NCBI RefSeq assembly: GCF_002001045.1
Contig: NZ_MUNR01000014.1
Location: 248,001-312,000, forward strand
Origin: Rhodanobacter sp. C01
GTDB taxonomy: Bacteria > Pseudomonadota > Gammaproteobacteria > Xanthomonadales > Rhodanobacteraceae
Reading direction: 5' to 3'
Length of the DNA: 64,000 nt
The notes beneath the pieces are model-generated. The model had not been told where the DNA came from. It saw only the letters and a program-made list of their open reading frames with translations, and did no database searches. Positions 8,525-18,246 of this stretch are shown here, piece after piece; position 1 is the stretch's first letter, and every line of letters begins with the position of its first letter. The translations under genes and the position numbers were made by a program.

Positions 8525-11500
8525 ATGAATGACGCCACTCCGCCCGTATCCCCTGTTTCTTCCGATAGCCGTCTGCGCATCTTGCGCAAGGCGCTCGACA
8601 GCGTATGCAGCCGCGACTTCGGCCGGCTGCTGGGTCGCTGGCGCGGACTTTCGCGCAAACGAGACGCGAGCAGGCTCGATGCGCTGGCCGCCGATATCGA
8701 GCGCTCCGCCGCGAAGCGTGCCGCGCGCAAGGCATCCAAGCCGGCGATTCGACTGGACGAATCGCTGCCGATCACCGCACGTGCCGACGACATCATCGAG
8801 CTGATCCGCAAGCACCAGGTGGTGGTGATCGCCGGCGAGACCGGCTCGGGCAAGACCACCCAGCTGCCGAAGCTGTGCCTCGCCGCCGGTTGTGGCGAAG
8901 CCGGCATGATCGGCTGCACCCAGCCACGCCGGCTGGCCGCGCGTTCGGTCGCGCGTCGCGTGGCCGAGGAACTCGATACCCCGTTGGGCGAACAGGTGGG
9001 TTTCCAGGTGCGCTTCAACGACCAGGTGTCCGAGCGCAGCCTGATCAAGTTCATGACCGATGGCATCCTCCTTGCCGAGACACAGGGCGATCCGTGGCTG
9101 AGTGCCTACGACACCATCATCATCGACGAGGCGCACGAGCGCAGCCTCAACATCGACTTCTTGCTCGGCTATCTGAAGCGGCTGGCATTGAAGCGACCGG
9201 AGCTGAAGATCATCGTCACCTCGGCAACGATCGACACCGCACGCTTCGCCGAGCATTTCGACGGCGCGCCCGTGGTGGAAGTGGAAGGGCGCGCGTATCC
9301 GGTCGAGCTGCGTTGGCGCTCGCTGGATGAAATCGCAGTCCGGCAGGGGCGCAGCAAGGACATGCAGCAGGGCAGCGCCGAACATGTCGCCGCGGTGCTC
9401 GATGAAATCACCCACGACGACCCGCGCGGCGATGTATTGGTGTTTCTGCCCGGCGAACGCGAAATCCGCGACGCACACCTGCTGCTGTCGCGCCGGCAAT
9501 ACCGCGAAACCGAGATCATGCCGCTGTACGCGCGGCTGTCCGCGGGTGACCAGGATCGTGTATTCAAGCCAGGCATCAAACGCCGCGTGGTGCTGGCCAC
9601 CAACGTGGCCGAGACGTCGCTGACCGTGCCGCGCATCCGTTATGTGATCGACACCGGCACTGCGCGGGTGAAGCGTTACAGCCAGCGCAGCCAGCTTGAA
9701 CGGTTGCATGTGGAGCCGGTCTCGCAGGCCGCTGCCGACCAGCGCAAGGGTCGTTGCGGCCGTGTCGGGCCTGGTATCTGCTATCGCCTCTATGACGAGG
9801 CTGATTACGCCAGTCGTGCCGCGTTCACCGATCCGGAGCTGCTGCGCTCGTCGCTGGCCAACGTGATCCTGCGCATGCTGGCGCTGCAGCTGGGCGACGT
9901 CGACGAGTTTCCGTTCCTCGAGGCGCCGGACCCGCGCGTGGTGGCGGACGGCTATCGCCGCCTCGCGGAAATTTCTGCGATCGACGATGCACGCAAGCTC
10001 ACTGCGATCGGTCGCACGCTGGCAAAGCTGCCGATCGATGTGCAACTGGCGCGCATGCTGGTGGAAGGCGAGAAGCTGCATTCGTTGCGCGAACTGCTCA
10101 CCATCGTGTCCTTCCTCAGCATCCAGGATCCGCGCGAGCGTCCCTCCGATGCGCGCCAGCAGGCCGATGCCGCGCATGCTGCATTCGCCGATCCGAAGTC
10201 CGATTTCATCGGTGTGCTGAACTTGTGGAAGGCCTATCACGATGCGCACGAGGAGCTGACCCAGTCGAAATTGCGCGACTGGTGCTCACGGCATTTCCTC
10301 AGTTTCATGCGCATGCGCGAATGGCGCGAGCTGCACCGGCAATTGCTGCTGGTGGTGCAGGAGCTGGGCTGGAAGCTGGATGGCGGGGCGCATCTGGAAC
10401 CGCCTGTAGCGCAGCCTGCGCGTTCTGCTTCTCTCCATGCGACCGAAGGAAGTCCCTTTGGGGCACGCAGGGGGCAAATCGGCAGGGGTGAGGCTCTCAA
10501 GGCCAAGAGCATTCTTCCCCAATCTTCATCCCGGATCAAGCCTGGAACAGGCTCTGCAGGCGGAGGGGAAAGCCGGGACGGTGATTCAGCTGATCGACTT
10601 TACGAGTCGGTACATCGTTCTCTGCTCGCTGGCCTGCCCACCCAGGTCGGCCGCAAGGACGAGAAGGGCATCTACCAGAGCACCCGCGAGCGCAAGTTTC
10701 AGGCATTCCCCGGTTCGGCCTTGTCCAAGGTGCCACTGAACTGGATCTTCTCCGCGCAGATTCTCGATGTCGGTGGCCGTGTATGGGGTATGGCGAATGC
10801 ACGGGTCGAGCCGCTGTGGATCGAGCAGCAGGCGGCACATCTGCTGCGTGCCAGTTGTCGTGACGCGCATTGGTCGAGGAAACGTGGCTGCGTGGTTGCC
10901 TATGAGCAGGTCAGCCTGTTCGGCCTGGTGCTGGTGGAGAAACGGCCGGTGACGTTCCAGGTGCAGGATCCGGCGCTGGCGCACGCGATCTTCCTGCGTG
11001 AGGCACTGGTGCGTGGCGACCTCGACAGCAACGCGGATTTCGTGCGCGCCAACCAGCGTGTGCTGGAGGAAGCGTTGGGCATCGAGGCGAAGCAGCGTCG
11101 CGAAGGGTTGATCCGTCATGAGGATGAGTTGGTCGCGTTCTTCGAGGGCAAGCTGCCCGAAGAGATCGCCAGCAGTCGCGCGCTGGACGCGTGGTATCGC
11201 AAGGCACGTCCGGCGGAGCAGGCGGCGTTGCGCTGGTCGCTGGACGACGTTATGGCCGGTGGCGCCGGGCTGGATGCGAAGGCTTTCCCGGCAACGTTGG
11301 ACATGGGATCACAACGCTACAAACTCGAATACCGCTTCGTGCCCGGCGACGAAGCCGATGGCGTTACCCTGCACCTGCCGCTGGCGATGTTGAATGCACT
11401 GCCGACAGCGCGCTGCGAATGGCTGGTGCCGGGCCTGCTCGGCGAAAAGGTGGCCGAACTGATCCGCGGACTGCCGAAAGCTTTGCGTCGCAACTTCGTG

Positions 11501-12637
11501 CCGGCGCCGGATTTCGCCCGTGCCTTTGTCGAGGCGGAATCGCCGCGCGACGAGTCTCTGGTGAAAACACTGGCTGCTTTCCTGAAGCGCACTACTGGTG
11601 TCGAGGTGAGTGCCGCCGAGTTTGCCGGTGTCGACTTGCCGGTGCATTTCCGCATGCGCTACCGCTTGCACGACGGCGATACCTCGTCGAGGCCGGGCAA
11701 AACCCTGGCCAGTGGCCGCGACCTTGCCGCCTTGCGCGCACAGTGGGAGGGGCAGGCGCGCGAGGCATTCTCGCGCAAGACCGATCTCGAGTTGACCCGC
11801 GAAGATGTCGCCAGCTGGGATTTCGAGGAGATTCCCGCGCAGGTTCGCTCCGACGGTGGTCTGCTGGCTTTCCCGGCGCTGGTCGATCTGGGCGAGACAG
11901 TGGCCTTGCGCGTCTTCGAGCGGGCCGACGAGGCACGTGCAGCACACCGCCAGGGTGTGGTGCGTCTGCTGCGCAACGCGCTGGCCAGCGACCAGAAACA
12001 GGCTCGACGGCGCTTGCCGATTGCCAATCCGTTGTCGCTGAAATACGCGCCTATGGGCAGCGTCGACAGCCTGCGCGAAGATCTGGTCGAAGGCGGTTTT
12101 GCCGACCTGCTGGAGCAGCATGATCTGGACGTTCGCACGGCCGGTGCGTTCGAAGCCTTGGGTACCCAGGCTTCGCGCGAGCTGTTCGCGGCGGCGATGG
12201 AACGTCTGAAATTGGCTGAACCCATCATCGAGGCGCAGGCTGAACTGAAACCCTGGCTGCAGCCACCTCTGCTGGGTTTCGCCCGCGCCAGTTACGACGA
12301 CCTGCGCGAACAGTTGGACGCGCTGCTCGTGCCTGGGTTTCTGTGCGAGCTGTCGCAGTCGCGGTTGGCGCAATTTCCGCGCTACCTGAAGGCCATGCGC
12401 CTGCGCGGCGAGCGGCTGCGCCAGGATCCGGCGAAGGATCAGCAGCGCATGCTGCAGGTGATGCCGTACTGGCGGGCGTGGCTGCAGCACCGTGCTACCG
12501 GTACTGCAGGGGCGGATCTGACCGAGCTCCGCTGGTTGATCGAGGAATGGCGTGTGTCGCTGTTCGCCCAGGAGCTGAAAACCGCCGAGCCGGTCTCGGC
12601 CAAGCGGTTGGCGAGGGCACTGGACGCGCTGTCGTGA
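8525..12637 (+). CDS. hrpA: HrpA, ATP-dependent DEAH-box RNA helicase
   Basis: 1370 residues from ATG 8525; ATG 8513 in the same frame is equally possible, since neither has a clear ribosome-binding site. Walker A GETGSGKT (about 104-111), DEAH (about 201-204) and TSAT follow in the order of DEAH/RHA helicases, then the helicase C, HA2, OB-fold and long HrpA-specific C-terminal domain. HrpA uses ATP to remodel RNA and has been linked to mRNA processing and rescue of stalled ribosomes. Between about residues 627 and 689 lies a segment unlike HrpA, which looks like an in-frame insertion of intergenic-repeat DNA (see 10402-10588). The frame is intact through it. Confidence 0.93.
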   Translation: MNDATPPVSPVSSDSRLRILRKALDSVCSRDFGRLLGRWRGLSRKRDASRLDALAADIERSAAKRAARKASKPAIRLDESLPITARADDIIELIRKHQVVVIAGETGSGKTTQLPKLCLAAGCGEAGMIGCTQPRRLAARSVARRVAEELDTPLGEQVGFQVRFNDQVSERSLIKFMTDGILLAETQGDPWLSAYDTIIIDEAHERSLNIDFLLGYLKRLALKRPELKIIVTSATIDTARFAEHFDGAPVVEVEGRAYPVELRWRSLDEIAVRQGRSKDMQQGSAEHVAAVLDEITHDDPRGDVLVFLPGEREIRDAHLLLSRRQYRETEIMPLYARLSAGDQDRVFKPGIKRRVVLATNVAETSLTVPRIRYVIDTGTARVKRYSQRSQLERLHVEPVSQAAADQRKGRCGRVGPGICYRLYDEADYASRAAFTDPELLRSSLANVILRMLALQLGDVDEFPFLEAPDPRVVADGYRRLAEISAIDDARKLTAIGRTLAKLPIDVQLARMLVEGEKLHSLRELLTIVSFLSIQDPRERPSDARQQADAAHAAFADPKSDFIGVLNLWKAYHDAHEELTQSKLRDWCSRHFLSFMRMREWRELHRQLLLVVQELGWKLDGGAHLEPPVAQPARSASLHATEGSPFGARRGQIGRGEALKAKSILPQSSSRIKPGTGSAGGGESRDGDSADRLYESVHRSLLAGLPTQVGRKDEKGIYQSTRERKFQAFPGSALSKVPLNWIFSAQILDVGGRVWGMANARVEPLWIEQQAAHLLRASCRDAHWSRKRGCVVAYEQVSLFGLVLVEKRPVTFQVQDPALAHAIFLREALVRGDLDSNADFVRANQRVLEEALGIEAKQRREGLIRHEDELVAFFEGKLPEEIASSRALDAWYRKARPAEQAALRWSLDDVMAGGAGLDAKAFPATLDMGSQRYKLEYRFVPGDEADGVTLHLPLAMLNALPTARCEWLVPGLLGEKVAELIRGLPKALRRNFVPAPDFARAFVEAESPRDESLVKTLAAFLKRTTGVEVSAAEFAGVDLPVHFRMRYRLHDGDTSSRPGKTLASGRDLAALRAQWEGQAREAFSRKTDLELTREDVASWDFEEIPAQVRSDGGLLAFPALVDLGETVALRVFERADEARAAHRQGVVRLLRNALASDQKQARRRLPIANPLSLKYAPMGSVDSLREDLVEGGFADLLEQHDLDVRTAGAFEALGTQASRELFAAAMERLKLAEPIIEAQAELKPWLQPPLLGFARASYDDLREQLDALLVPGFLCELSQSRLAQFPRYLKAMRLRGERLRQDPAKDQQRMLQVMPYWRAWLQHRATGTAGADLTELRWLIEEWRVSLFAQELKTAEPVSAKRLARALDALS
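10402..10588 (+). repeat. Repeat-like DNA inserted in frame within hrpA
   Basis: The encoded Ser/Gly/Arg-rich, low-complexity peptide separates two blocks that are nearly continuous in other HrpA proteins (QLLLVVQELGW... and ...YESVHRSLLAGL). At DNA level it contains short palindromes such as GCGCAGCCTGCGC and GCTCTCAAGGCCAAGAGC, a style typical of intergenic repeats in Xanthomonadales. The boundaries are approximate. Confidence 0.45.
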
Positions 12638-12646
12638 ATCGTGCGG

Positions 12647-13126
12647 TCAGCGCACACGTTCGACGTGCACGTCGCCATTGCAGCCGTCCACGTACATCAG
12701 CCAGCTGTTCATCAGCGATGGCTTGACCTTGACTGCGGGATTGTTGCCAGTCATGCAGGACGGTGCGTCCGAGCTGACCTGCTTCCACACCTGGCCGTTG
12801 TCCAGGGTGAGCTGGTCGTTGCCATGCCAGCCGCCGAAGTGACCGACGATATGCGCGTTGATCTTGATGCGCGTGGTCTTGTCGGCATAGAACACAGGCT
12901 TGCCGCTCGAATCGACCAGCTTGGTGGTGACCTTGCCATGGCTGCTCAGCCAGTTGTCGAGATTGGCCAGCTCCTGCGGCGACAGCTTGTCCAGTCCGGC
13001 AGCCTTGAACTCGGCACTGCTCATGCGCTGCTGCAGGCCATTGGCCTGCTGGGCGTGCACGGACAGACAGCACAACGGCAATGCCAGCAGCATGGTCTGG
13101 ATCAGGCGACGTGGGCGGATCAGCAT
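12647..13126 (-). CDS. Secreted protein of unknown function
   Basis: 159 residues. A signal peptide spans about residues 1-25 (LIQTMLLALPLCCLSVHA, then cleavage near AQQ). The mature part has two widely spaced cysteines (in SCMTG and DGCNG) that could form a disulfide, and the motif GHFGGWHGNDQLTLDNGQVWKQV, suggesting a small beta-rich periplasmic domain. A segment KLSPQELANLDNWL resembles a short helical motif seen in periplasmic proteins of this order. The start is the ATG at 13126 with AGAGGA 7 nt upstream, not the far longer open frame. It is convergent with hrpA, only 9 bases apart. I do not recognise a function. Confidence 0.75.
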   Translation of the reverse strand: MLIRPRRLIQTMLLALPLCCLSVHAQQANGLQQRMSSAEFKAAGLDKLSPQELANLDNWLSSHGKVTTKLVDSSGKPVFYADKTTRIKINAHIVGHFGGWHGNDQLTLDNGQVWKQVSSDAPSCMTGNNPAVKVKPSLMNSWLMYVDGCNGDVHVERVR

Positions 13127-13299
13127 GGGTGAATCCTCTGGGTGCAATGGATCGCGGGGCGGAAGGATGGACGATTCTGCGCGGGAAACCATGGTCAAGC
13201 CAAGTATTGCCTTTGCGACCGTCATCGCGTTCATCACGGTGGCCGCTGACATCGGCCGGCTGCGGCTACTATCACCGTCAGCAACGGATAATCTTTCCC

Positions 13300-15420
13300 A
13301 TGGCCCGAGACGCCAAAAAACCCAGTCTTCTGCAATGGCGCGAGCGCGCCCAGAACCTGTCACCGCTGCTGGCCGAGGCGCTGCAGGCCTGCAGCTCGGA
13401 GCCGGTGCCGGAGGCCGAGTGCTGCGACGTGCTGGACCTGCTCGGCATGCTGGGCTGCGATGCCCAGACTCAGGCGGCAGCGTTGTGGTTCGAGCTGGCG
13501 CGAGTCGATCCGGCGTTGTGGGCCACGCAGGGCAGCAAGTTGCCGGCAGAGTTGCAGCGGCTGGTCGCCGGCCAGCAGGCTGCTGAGCAGGTGTGGGCGT
13601 TGCACGCGCAGCGGTCACCGGAAGGCGGTTCCGAAGGGTTGCGCCGGTTGCTGCTGGCGATCGTGCGCGACCTGCGCGTGGTGTTCGTGCTGCTGGCGCG
13701 CCAGCTGGCGCGGATGCGTGCCGCGGCGGCATTGTCGCCGGAACAGGGTGCTGCGCTGGCGCGGCTGACCCGTGACATTCATGCGCCGCTGGCGAACCGG
13801 TTGGGTATCTGGCAATTGAAGTGGGAGCTGGAAGATCTTGCTTTCCGGTTCCTGCAGCCGGAGACCTATCAGCGCATTGCCAGGCTGCTGGACGAGCGTC
13901 GTGCCGATCGCGAGGGCTTCATTCGTGACTCGCTGGCCGAATTGCAGCAGGCGCTGACCGCAGCCGGCATCCGTGCCGACCTGGCTGGACGGCCGAAGCA
14001 CATCTACTCGATCTGGAAGAAGATGCAGCGCAAGGCGCTGGAATTTTCCGATCTGTACGACATCCGCGCGGTGCGCGTGCTGGTCGACAACGTCACCGAC
14101 TGCTATGCCGCGCTGGGCGTGGTTCACTCGCGCTGGCCGCATCTTCCGGGCGAGTTCGACGACTACATCGCGCGCCCCAAGAGCAACGGCTACCAGTCGC
14201 TGCACACTGCCGTGCTGGGGCCCGCCGCACGCACGCTGGAAGTGCAGATCCGCACCCACGAGATGCATCGCGCGAACGAACTCGGTGTGGCTGCACACTG
14301 GCGTTACAAGGAGGGTGGGAGTGCCGACGCCGAGTTCGAGGCGAAGATCGCCTGGATGCGCAAGCTGCTGGAGCCGCGTGGCGAGGACGACAATGCACTG
14401 GCCGCCGACCTGCATACCGAACTGCTGGAGGATCGTGTCTACCTGCTGACGCCCAAGGGCGAGGTGTTCGATCTGGCGCGCGGCGCGACCGTGCTGGACT
14501 TTGCCTATCTGGTACACACCGAGGTCGGTCATCGTTGCCGCGGCGCCAAGGTCAACGGCCGTATCGTGCCGCTGACGTTCCAGCCGCAGAGTGGCGATCG
14601 GGTGGAGATCCTCACCGCCAAGGTGGCCGATCCCAGTCGCGACTGGCTGTCGCCGCACCATGGCTATCTCAATACGTCGCGGGCGAAAGACAAGGTGCGC
14701 GCGTGGTTCCACCGGATCGCCCACGACACCAATCTCGCGGTCGGCCGTGGCATGTTCGAACGCGAGATGAAGCGGCTGGCGCTGTCGACCGCGGATGTGG
14801 CGAAGCTGCCGGCGCACTTTCACCTGAAGAACCACGATGAATTGCTGATCGCATTGGCGCTGGGCGAGATCACGCCGGGCCAGATCGCCCGTGTGCTGCA
14901 GGAGGCCGCGCAGCCGGTGGCACCGGTGCCTGCACCAGTCAGCGCGCGGACGAACGCGCCCGATCATGGCGCGCTCAGCATCGAGGGCATCGGCAACCTG
15001 CTGACGACACTGGCGCGCTGCTGCCAGCCGCTGCCGGGTGATGCCGTCCGCGGCTTCATCACCCGCGGCCGTGGCGTGTCGGTGCATCGCGCCGATTGCG
15101 GCAGCCTGGCGCGACTGGCGCGGCGTGATCCGGACCGGGTGATCGAGGTCAGCTGGGGGCGTGCTGCGAGCCAGGCCTATGAGGTCGACATCGAGTTGCG
15201 CGGCTATGACCGCAAGGGCCTGCAGAAGGACGTCACCGGCGTCATCAGCAATGCCAGCGTGCACATCATCGCGTCGTCCAGCCGGCTGATCGCGAACGCC
15301 GGTGAGGCGGAGATGCGCTTCACCTTGCGCGTGCGCGATTTCGACCAGCTGTCGACTCTGCTTGGCAAGCTGCTGGCGCTACCGAACGTAGTCGACGTGC
15401 GGCGTGTCGGCACCGGTTGA
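13300..15420 (+). CDS. relA: RelA, (p)ppGpp synthetase I
   Basis: 706 residues. The N-terminal HD-type region is degenerate: there is no HDxxED motif, so hydrolase activity is probably absent. The synthetase domain has RPKHIYSIWKKM, the EFDD signature (285-288) characteristic of monofunctional RelA, and GYQSLH (297-302). TGS (VYLLTPKGEVFDL...), zinc-finger-like (CCQPLPGDAVRG) and ACT domains follow, as in ribosome-associated RelA. It makes (p)ppGpp from GTP/GDP and ATP when uncharged tRNA enters the ribosome. The ATG at 13300 was chosen because the upstream frame continuation has no family resemblance. A SpoT-type hydrolase must lie elsewhere. Confidence 0.95.
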   Translation: MARDAKKPSLLQWRERAQNLSPLLAEALQACSSEPVPEAECCDVLDLLGMLGCDAQTQAAALWFELARVDPALWATQGSKLPAELQRLVAGQQAAEQVWALHAQRSPEGGSEGLRRLLLAIVRDLRVVFVLLARQLARMRAAAALSPEQGAALARLTRDIHAPLANRLGIWQLKWELEDLAFRFLQPETYQRIARLLDERRADREGFIRDSLAELQQALTAAGIRADLAGRPKHIYSIWKKMQRKALEFSDLYDIRAVRVLVDNVTDCYAALGVVHSRWPHLPGEFDDYIARPKSNGYQSLHTAVLGPAARTLEVQIRTHEMHRANELGVAAHWRYKEGGSADAEFEAKIAWMRKLLEPRGEDDNALAADLHTELLEDRVYLLTPKGEVFDLARGATVLDFAYLVHTEVGHRCRGAKVNGRIVPLTFQPQSGDRVEILTAKVADPSRDWLSPHHGYLNTSRAKDKVRAWFHRIAHDTNLAVGRGMFEREMKRLALSTADVAKLPAHFHLKNHDELLIALALGEITPGQIARVLQEAAQPVAPVPAPVSARTNAPDHGALSIEGIGNLLTTLARCCQPLPGDAVRGFITRGRGVSVHRADCGSLARLARRDPDRVIEVSWGRAASQAYEVDIELRGYDRKGLQKDVTGVISNASVHIIASSSRLIANAGEAEMRFTLRVRDFDQLSTLLGKLLALPNVVDVRRVGTG

Positions 15421-15575
15421 ACTAGCGGATATCTCCGCGAGTCTCAGTAGAGGCTGCCACGATTGCCGGGTTCGCCGAGCTACGCACGTTGCAAGCTGAA
15501 CGCCCGTGGTGGCGGTACGAGGCGCGTCGACAGCCCGATGCTAAGCTGCAGCCGTTGTTTCGACAGACATGGATC

Positions 15576-17273
15576 ATGAGCGGACGCCGAGACCAGCACG
15601 ACGCGGATGCGCCCCGTCGCACCGAACCCACCCTGGGTGATCTCGATCACCTGGACGAACCGCGCGCGTCCTCCGGTGACGGTTTGCCAGAGGTAAAGGT
15701 CGAGCCGCGTCATACGCGTGCACGAACGGTGTCGCCGCCACGGCGTGGTGGTCGGCGCGGCTGGCTGGTTCCGCTGCTGCTCCTGCTGGTGATCGGGCTG
15801 GTTACCGCGCTGTGGCTCAACCGGGACTGGTTGAGCAGCAAGGTGCCGCGCACCGATTTCAACAACGTGCTGGGACAGGCGCAGCAGGCCTTGCAGGCCG
15901 GCCATCTGGACGGTCAGGACGGCACCAGCGCGCGTGAGCTGTTCCAACAGGCGCTGGCGCTGGAACCGGACAACGACCGTGCCCGCGCTGGCTTGCGTCA
16001 GGTCGGACAGGCCGAGTTGTCGAAGGCTGATGCTGCCCTGCAGGCCGGCCAGCTGGCGCAGGCCACGCAGCAGGCCGCAGCAGCTCGCGAATTGCTCGGT
16101 GGCGGCAGCGACATCGATCGGCTCGACCAGTCGATCGCCAGAGCGCATGCCACACAGGTAACGACGGTGGACCTGGTCGATCGTGCCCAGCAGGCACTGG
16201 CTGCTGGGCAACTGGATGGTCCGCAGGGCGCCGGTGCGCTGTATCGCCAACTGTTGCAGGCCGACCCCGGCAATGCGGTGGCCGCACACGGACTGGACCA
16301 GGTGGGTGATGCGCTGGCCGTGCAGGCACGCAAGGCCTTCGACGCGCACGACAGCGCGCAGGCCAACGCGAACATCGAGCAGCTCGCCGCGTTGCAGCCG
16401 AACAATGGCGCGCTGCCAGCGCTGCGCGCACTGCAGGCGCAGGTGCAGCAGCAGGACAACAGTGCGCTGGATACTGCCCTCAAGCAGGGCAGGGATGCGC
16501 TGCGTGCGGGCCGCATCGGCGGTCCCGGCGACGATACCGCGCTGGCCTATTTCAAGGCGGCGCTTGCGCTTGATCCGGACAATGCCCAGGCCAAGGGCGG
16601 CCTTGGTGATGTGGCGGAGGCGCTGACCGTGCAGGCGAATGCAGCCATTGATGCGAGTGACATCACGCAGGCCGGCAAACTGCTTGACCAGGCGGCTGCG
16701 CTGGCACCGAAATCGGCCGACCTTGCCGCAGCGCGTGCACGCCTGGCCAATGCCTTGCAGGTGCAGGGCGCCGCGGCAGCACCATCAGACGATGATGGTG
16801 TGGCCCCTCCCGCGCAGGCACCGCTGTCGCCGCAGCAAGGCGCAGCGGTGACGCAGCTGGTGCAGCGCGCGCAGGTAGCCACCCGCAACGGCAATATCAT
16901 GATGCCGCCGGGCGACAGCGCGTATGACCTGTATCGCAGTGCACTGGCGATCGACGGCAACAATGCCGCCGCACTGCAGGGGTTGCAGGGACTGCCGGGC
17001 CAGGTCGAACAGCAGTTCAACCAGGATCTGGCCAGCGGCCAGCTGAAGCGGGCCGGCGACATGCTGGCGAACCTCGCCGATCTGGCGCCGGGCGATGCCG
17101 CGCAGGGCCCGCTGGGCAACCGGCTGGCGTCGGCGTGGCTCGACCAGGCTGAGCAGCAGCTGTCCAGCGGTGATCGCGCAGGTGCTGCGCAATCGCTGGA
17201 TCAGGCCCGCAAGCTGGCGCCGAATCATCCCCGCCTGCTGGATCTCAGCGCGCGGTTGCAAGCCAGCCAATGA
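15576..17273 (+). CDS. Membrane-anchored TPR-repeat protein
   Basis: 565 residues. A charged cytoplasmic N-terminus (1-60) is followed by one transmembrane segment (about 62-82), placing the long C-terminus in the periplasm. The rest is Ala/Gln-rich helical repeat. Four related modules of about 100 residues begin near 98, 199, 300 and 427. Each has a G-x-(L/I)-...-G-...-A turn (109-119, 211-221, 312-322, 439-449) followed by a TPR-like pair ending ALxxDPxNxxAxxGL, and a final TPR sits at about 520-560. Such proteins scaffold envelope complexes, but no partner is evident. The next gene starts 7 nt downstream, so the two are probably co-transcribed. The function is unknown. Confidence 0.8.
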   Translation: MSGRRDQHDADAPRRTEPTLGDLDHLDEPRASSGDGLPEVKVEPRHTRARTVSPPRRGGRRGWLVPLLLLLVIGLVTALWLNRDWLSSKVPRTDFNNVLGQAQQALQAGHLDGQDGTSARELFQQALALEPDNDRARAGLRQVGQAELSKADAALQAGQLAQATQQAAAARELLGGGSDIDRLDQSIARAHATQVTTVDLVDRAQQALAAGQLDGPQGAGALYRQLLQADPGNAVAAHGLDQVGDALAVQARKAFDAHDSAQANANIEQLAALQPNNGALPALRALQAQVQQQDNSALDTALKQGRDALRAGRIGGPGDDTALAYFKAALALDPDNAQAKGGLGDVAEALTVQANAAIDASDITQAGKLLDQAAALAPKSADLAAARARLANALQVQGAAAAPSDDDGVAPPAQAPLSPQQGAAVTQLVQRAQVATRNGNIMMPPGDSAYDLYRSALAIDGNNAAALQGLQGLPGQVEQQFNQDLASGQLKRAGDMLANLADLAPGDAAQGPLGNRLASAWLDQAEQQLSSGDRAGAAQSLDQARKLAPNHPRLLDLSARLQASQ

Positions 17274-17280
17274 GCGCGGC

Positions 17281-18135
17281 ATGACGATACTGGTTCTCGG
17301 TGGCAGCAGTCAGATCGGTCATTTCCTGTTGTCGCGCCTGTGTGCCAGCGGCGAGCAAGTGCTGGCGCTGAGCAGACATCCACGATCGGAGCGGGCGCGA
17401 CCTGCGCAGGGCGGCGTGGAGTGGTTGCAGGGCTCATTCCCGGCAGCCGTGCCGGCGCTGCCGCCGTTGTCGGCGATCATCAGCTTCGGCCCGCTGTGGG
17501 CGCTGGCGGAGTGGTTGTCGAATGTCCCGTTGAGTGATGCACCGCGCGTGATCGCCACCAGTTCGATGAGTGCCGAGACCAAGCGCGATTCCAGCGTGGC
17601 GGCCGAGCGCGACATCTCGCGCCAGTTGCGCGAGGGCGAGGCGGCACTGGCTGCCGCCTGCGCCCGTCACGGTTGTGCATGGACGGTGCTGCGACCGACC
17701 CTGATCTACGGTGCCGGCCTGGACAAGAGCCTGACCCCGATTGCCCGTCGTGCGATGCGCCTGCGGCTGTTTCCGCTGCCGGCCGGGCACGGCCTGCGTC
17801 AGCCGGTGCATGCGGACGACATCGCCCAGGCCGTGCTGGCGGCGCTGGAGTGCCCGGCAGCGGCCGGGCGCATCCTGTCGATCGGCGGCGGTGAACGCCT
17901 GCCGGCCACGGAAATGTTTGCGCGGGTGCGCAGCAGCCTGACACGGACCACCGTGCCGCTGCCGCTGCCGGCGTGGTTGCTGCGGCTGGGGCAACATGCG
18001 TTGCCGCCACTGCGGGGGCCGCTGAATCGGCTGGACGCCGACCTGATCGCCGACAACGACGAATTGCGCCGATTGCTCGGCATCAACCCGCGGCCGTTCC
18101 GTCCCGACTCGTCGATGTGGATACCGCCGGTATAA
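17281..18135 (+). CDS. NAD(P)-binding Rossmann-fold protein, atypical SDR/epimerase-like
   Basis: 284 residues. The nucleotide-binding GGSSQIG loop lies at residues 7-13, followed by an SDR-like fold with a Ser-rich strand (ATSSMSAETKRDSSV), LRPTLIYG (typical of extended or atypical SDRs) and HADDIAQAV, which matches the conserved PVHVDDVA element of NAD-dependent epimerases. No clear YxxxK catalytic pair is visible, so it may act as a sensor or an atypical reductase. It starts 7 nt after the TPR membrane protein, suggesting an operon. Substrate unknown. Confidence 0.8.
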   Translation: MTILVLGGSSQIGHFLLSRLCASGEQVLALSRHPRSERARPAQGGVEWLQGSFPAAVPALPPLSAIISFGPLWALAEWLSNVPLSDAPRVIATSSMSAETKRDSSVAAERDISRQLREGEAALAAACARHGCAWTVLRPTLIYGAGLDKSLTPIARRAMRLRLFPLPAGHGLRQPVHADDIAQAVLAALECPAAAGRILSIGGGERLPATEMFARVRSSLTRTTVPLPLPAWLLRLGQHALPPLRGPLNRLDADLIADNDELRRLLGINPRPFRPDSSMWIPPV

Positions 18136-18188
18136 GGCGACCCGTCACTTTGCCCCCGTCTTGCCCCGAAACCGGCCGCGGCGTTCAT

Positions 18189-18216
18189 TTGCGCGCCGGG
18201 ATGCAGGCCCTATGAT
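18189..18216 (+). promoter_or_regulatory. Candidate sigma-70 promoter of mrcB
   Basis: TTGCGC (18189-18194), a 16-base gap, then TATGAT (18211-18216, 5 of 6 to consensus). Transcription would begin about 25 nt before the TTG start of mrcB. Weak -35. Confidence 0.35.
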
Positions 18217-18246
18217 CGACTTACTCTGCCGCCGGATTTCCTCACG

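Noticed and set aside
8396..10249. 617-codon minus-strand frame opposite hrpA
   Set aside because: It overlaps the helicase core motifs on the other strand and also runs into dps; shadow frame.
13615..15264. 549-codon minus-strand frame opposite relA
   Set aside because: relA carries every expected domain on the plus strand; the antisense product has no motif.
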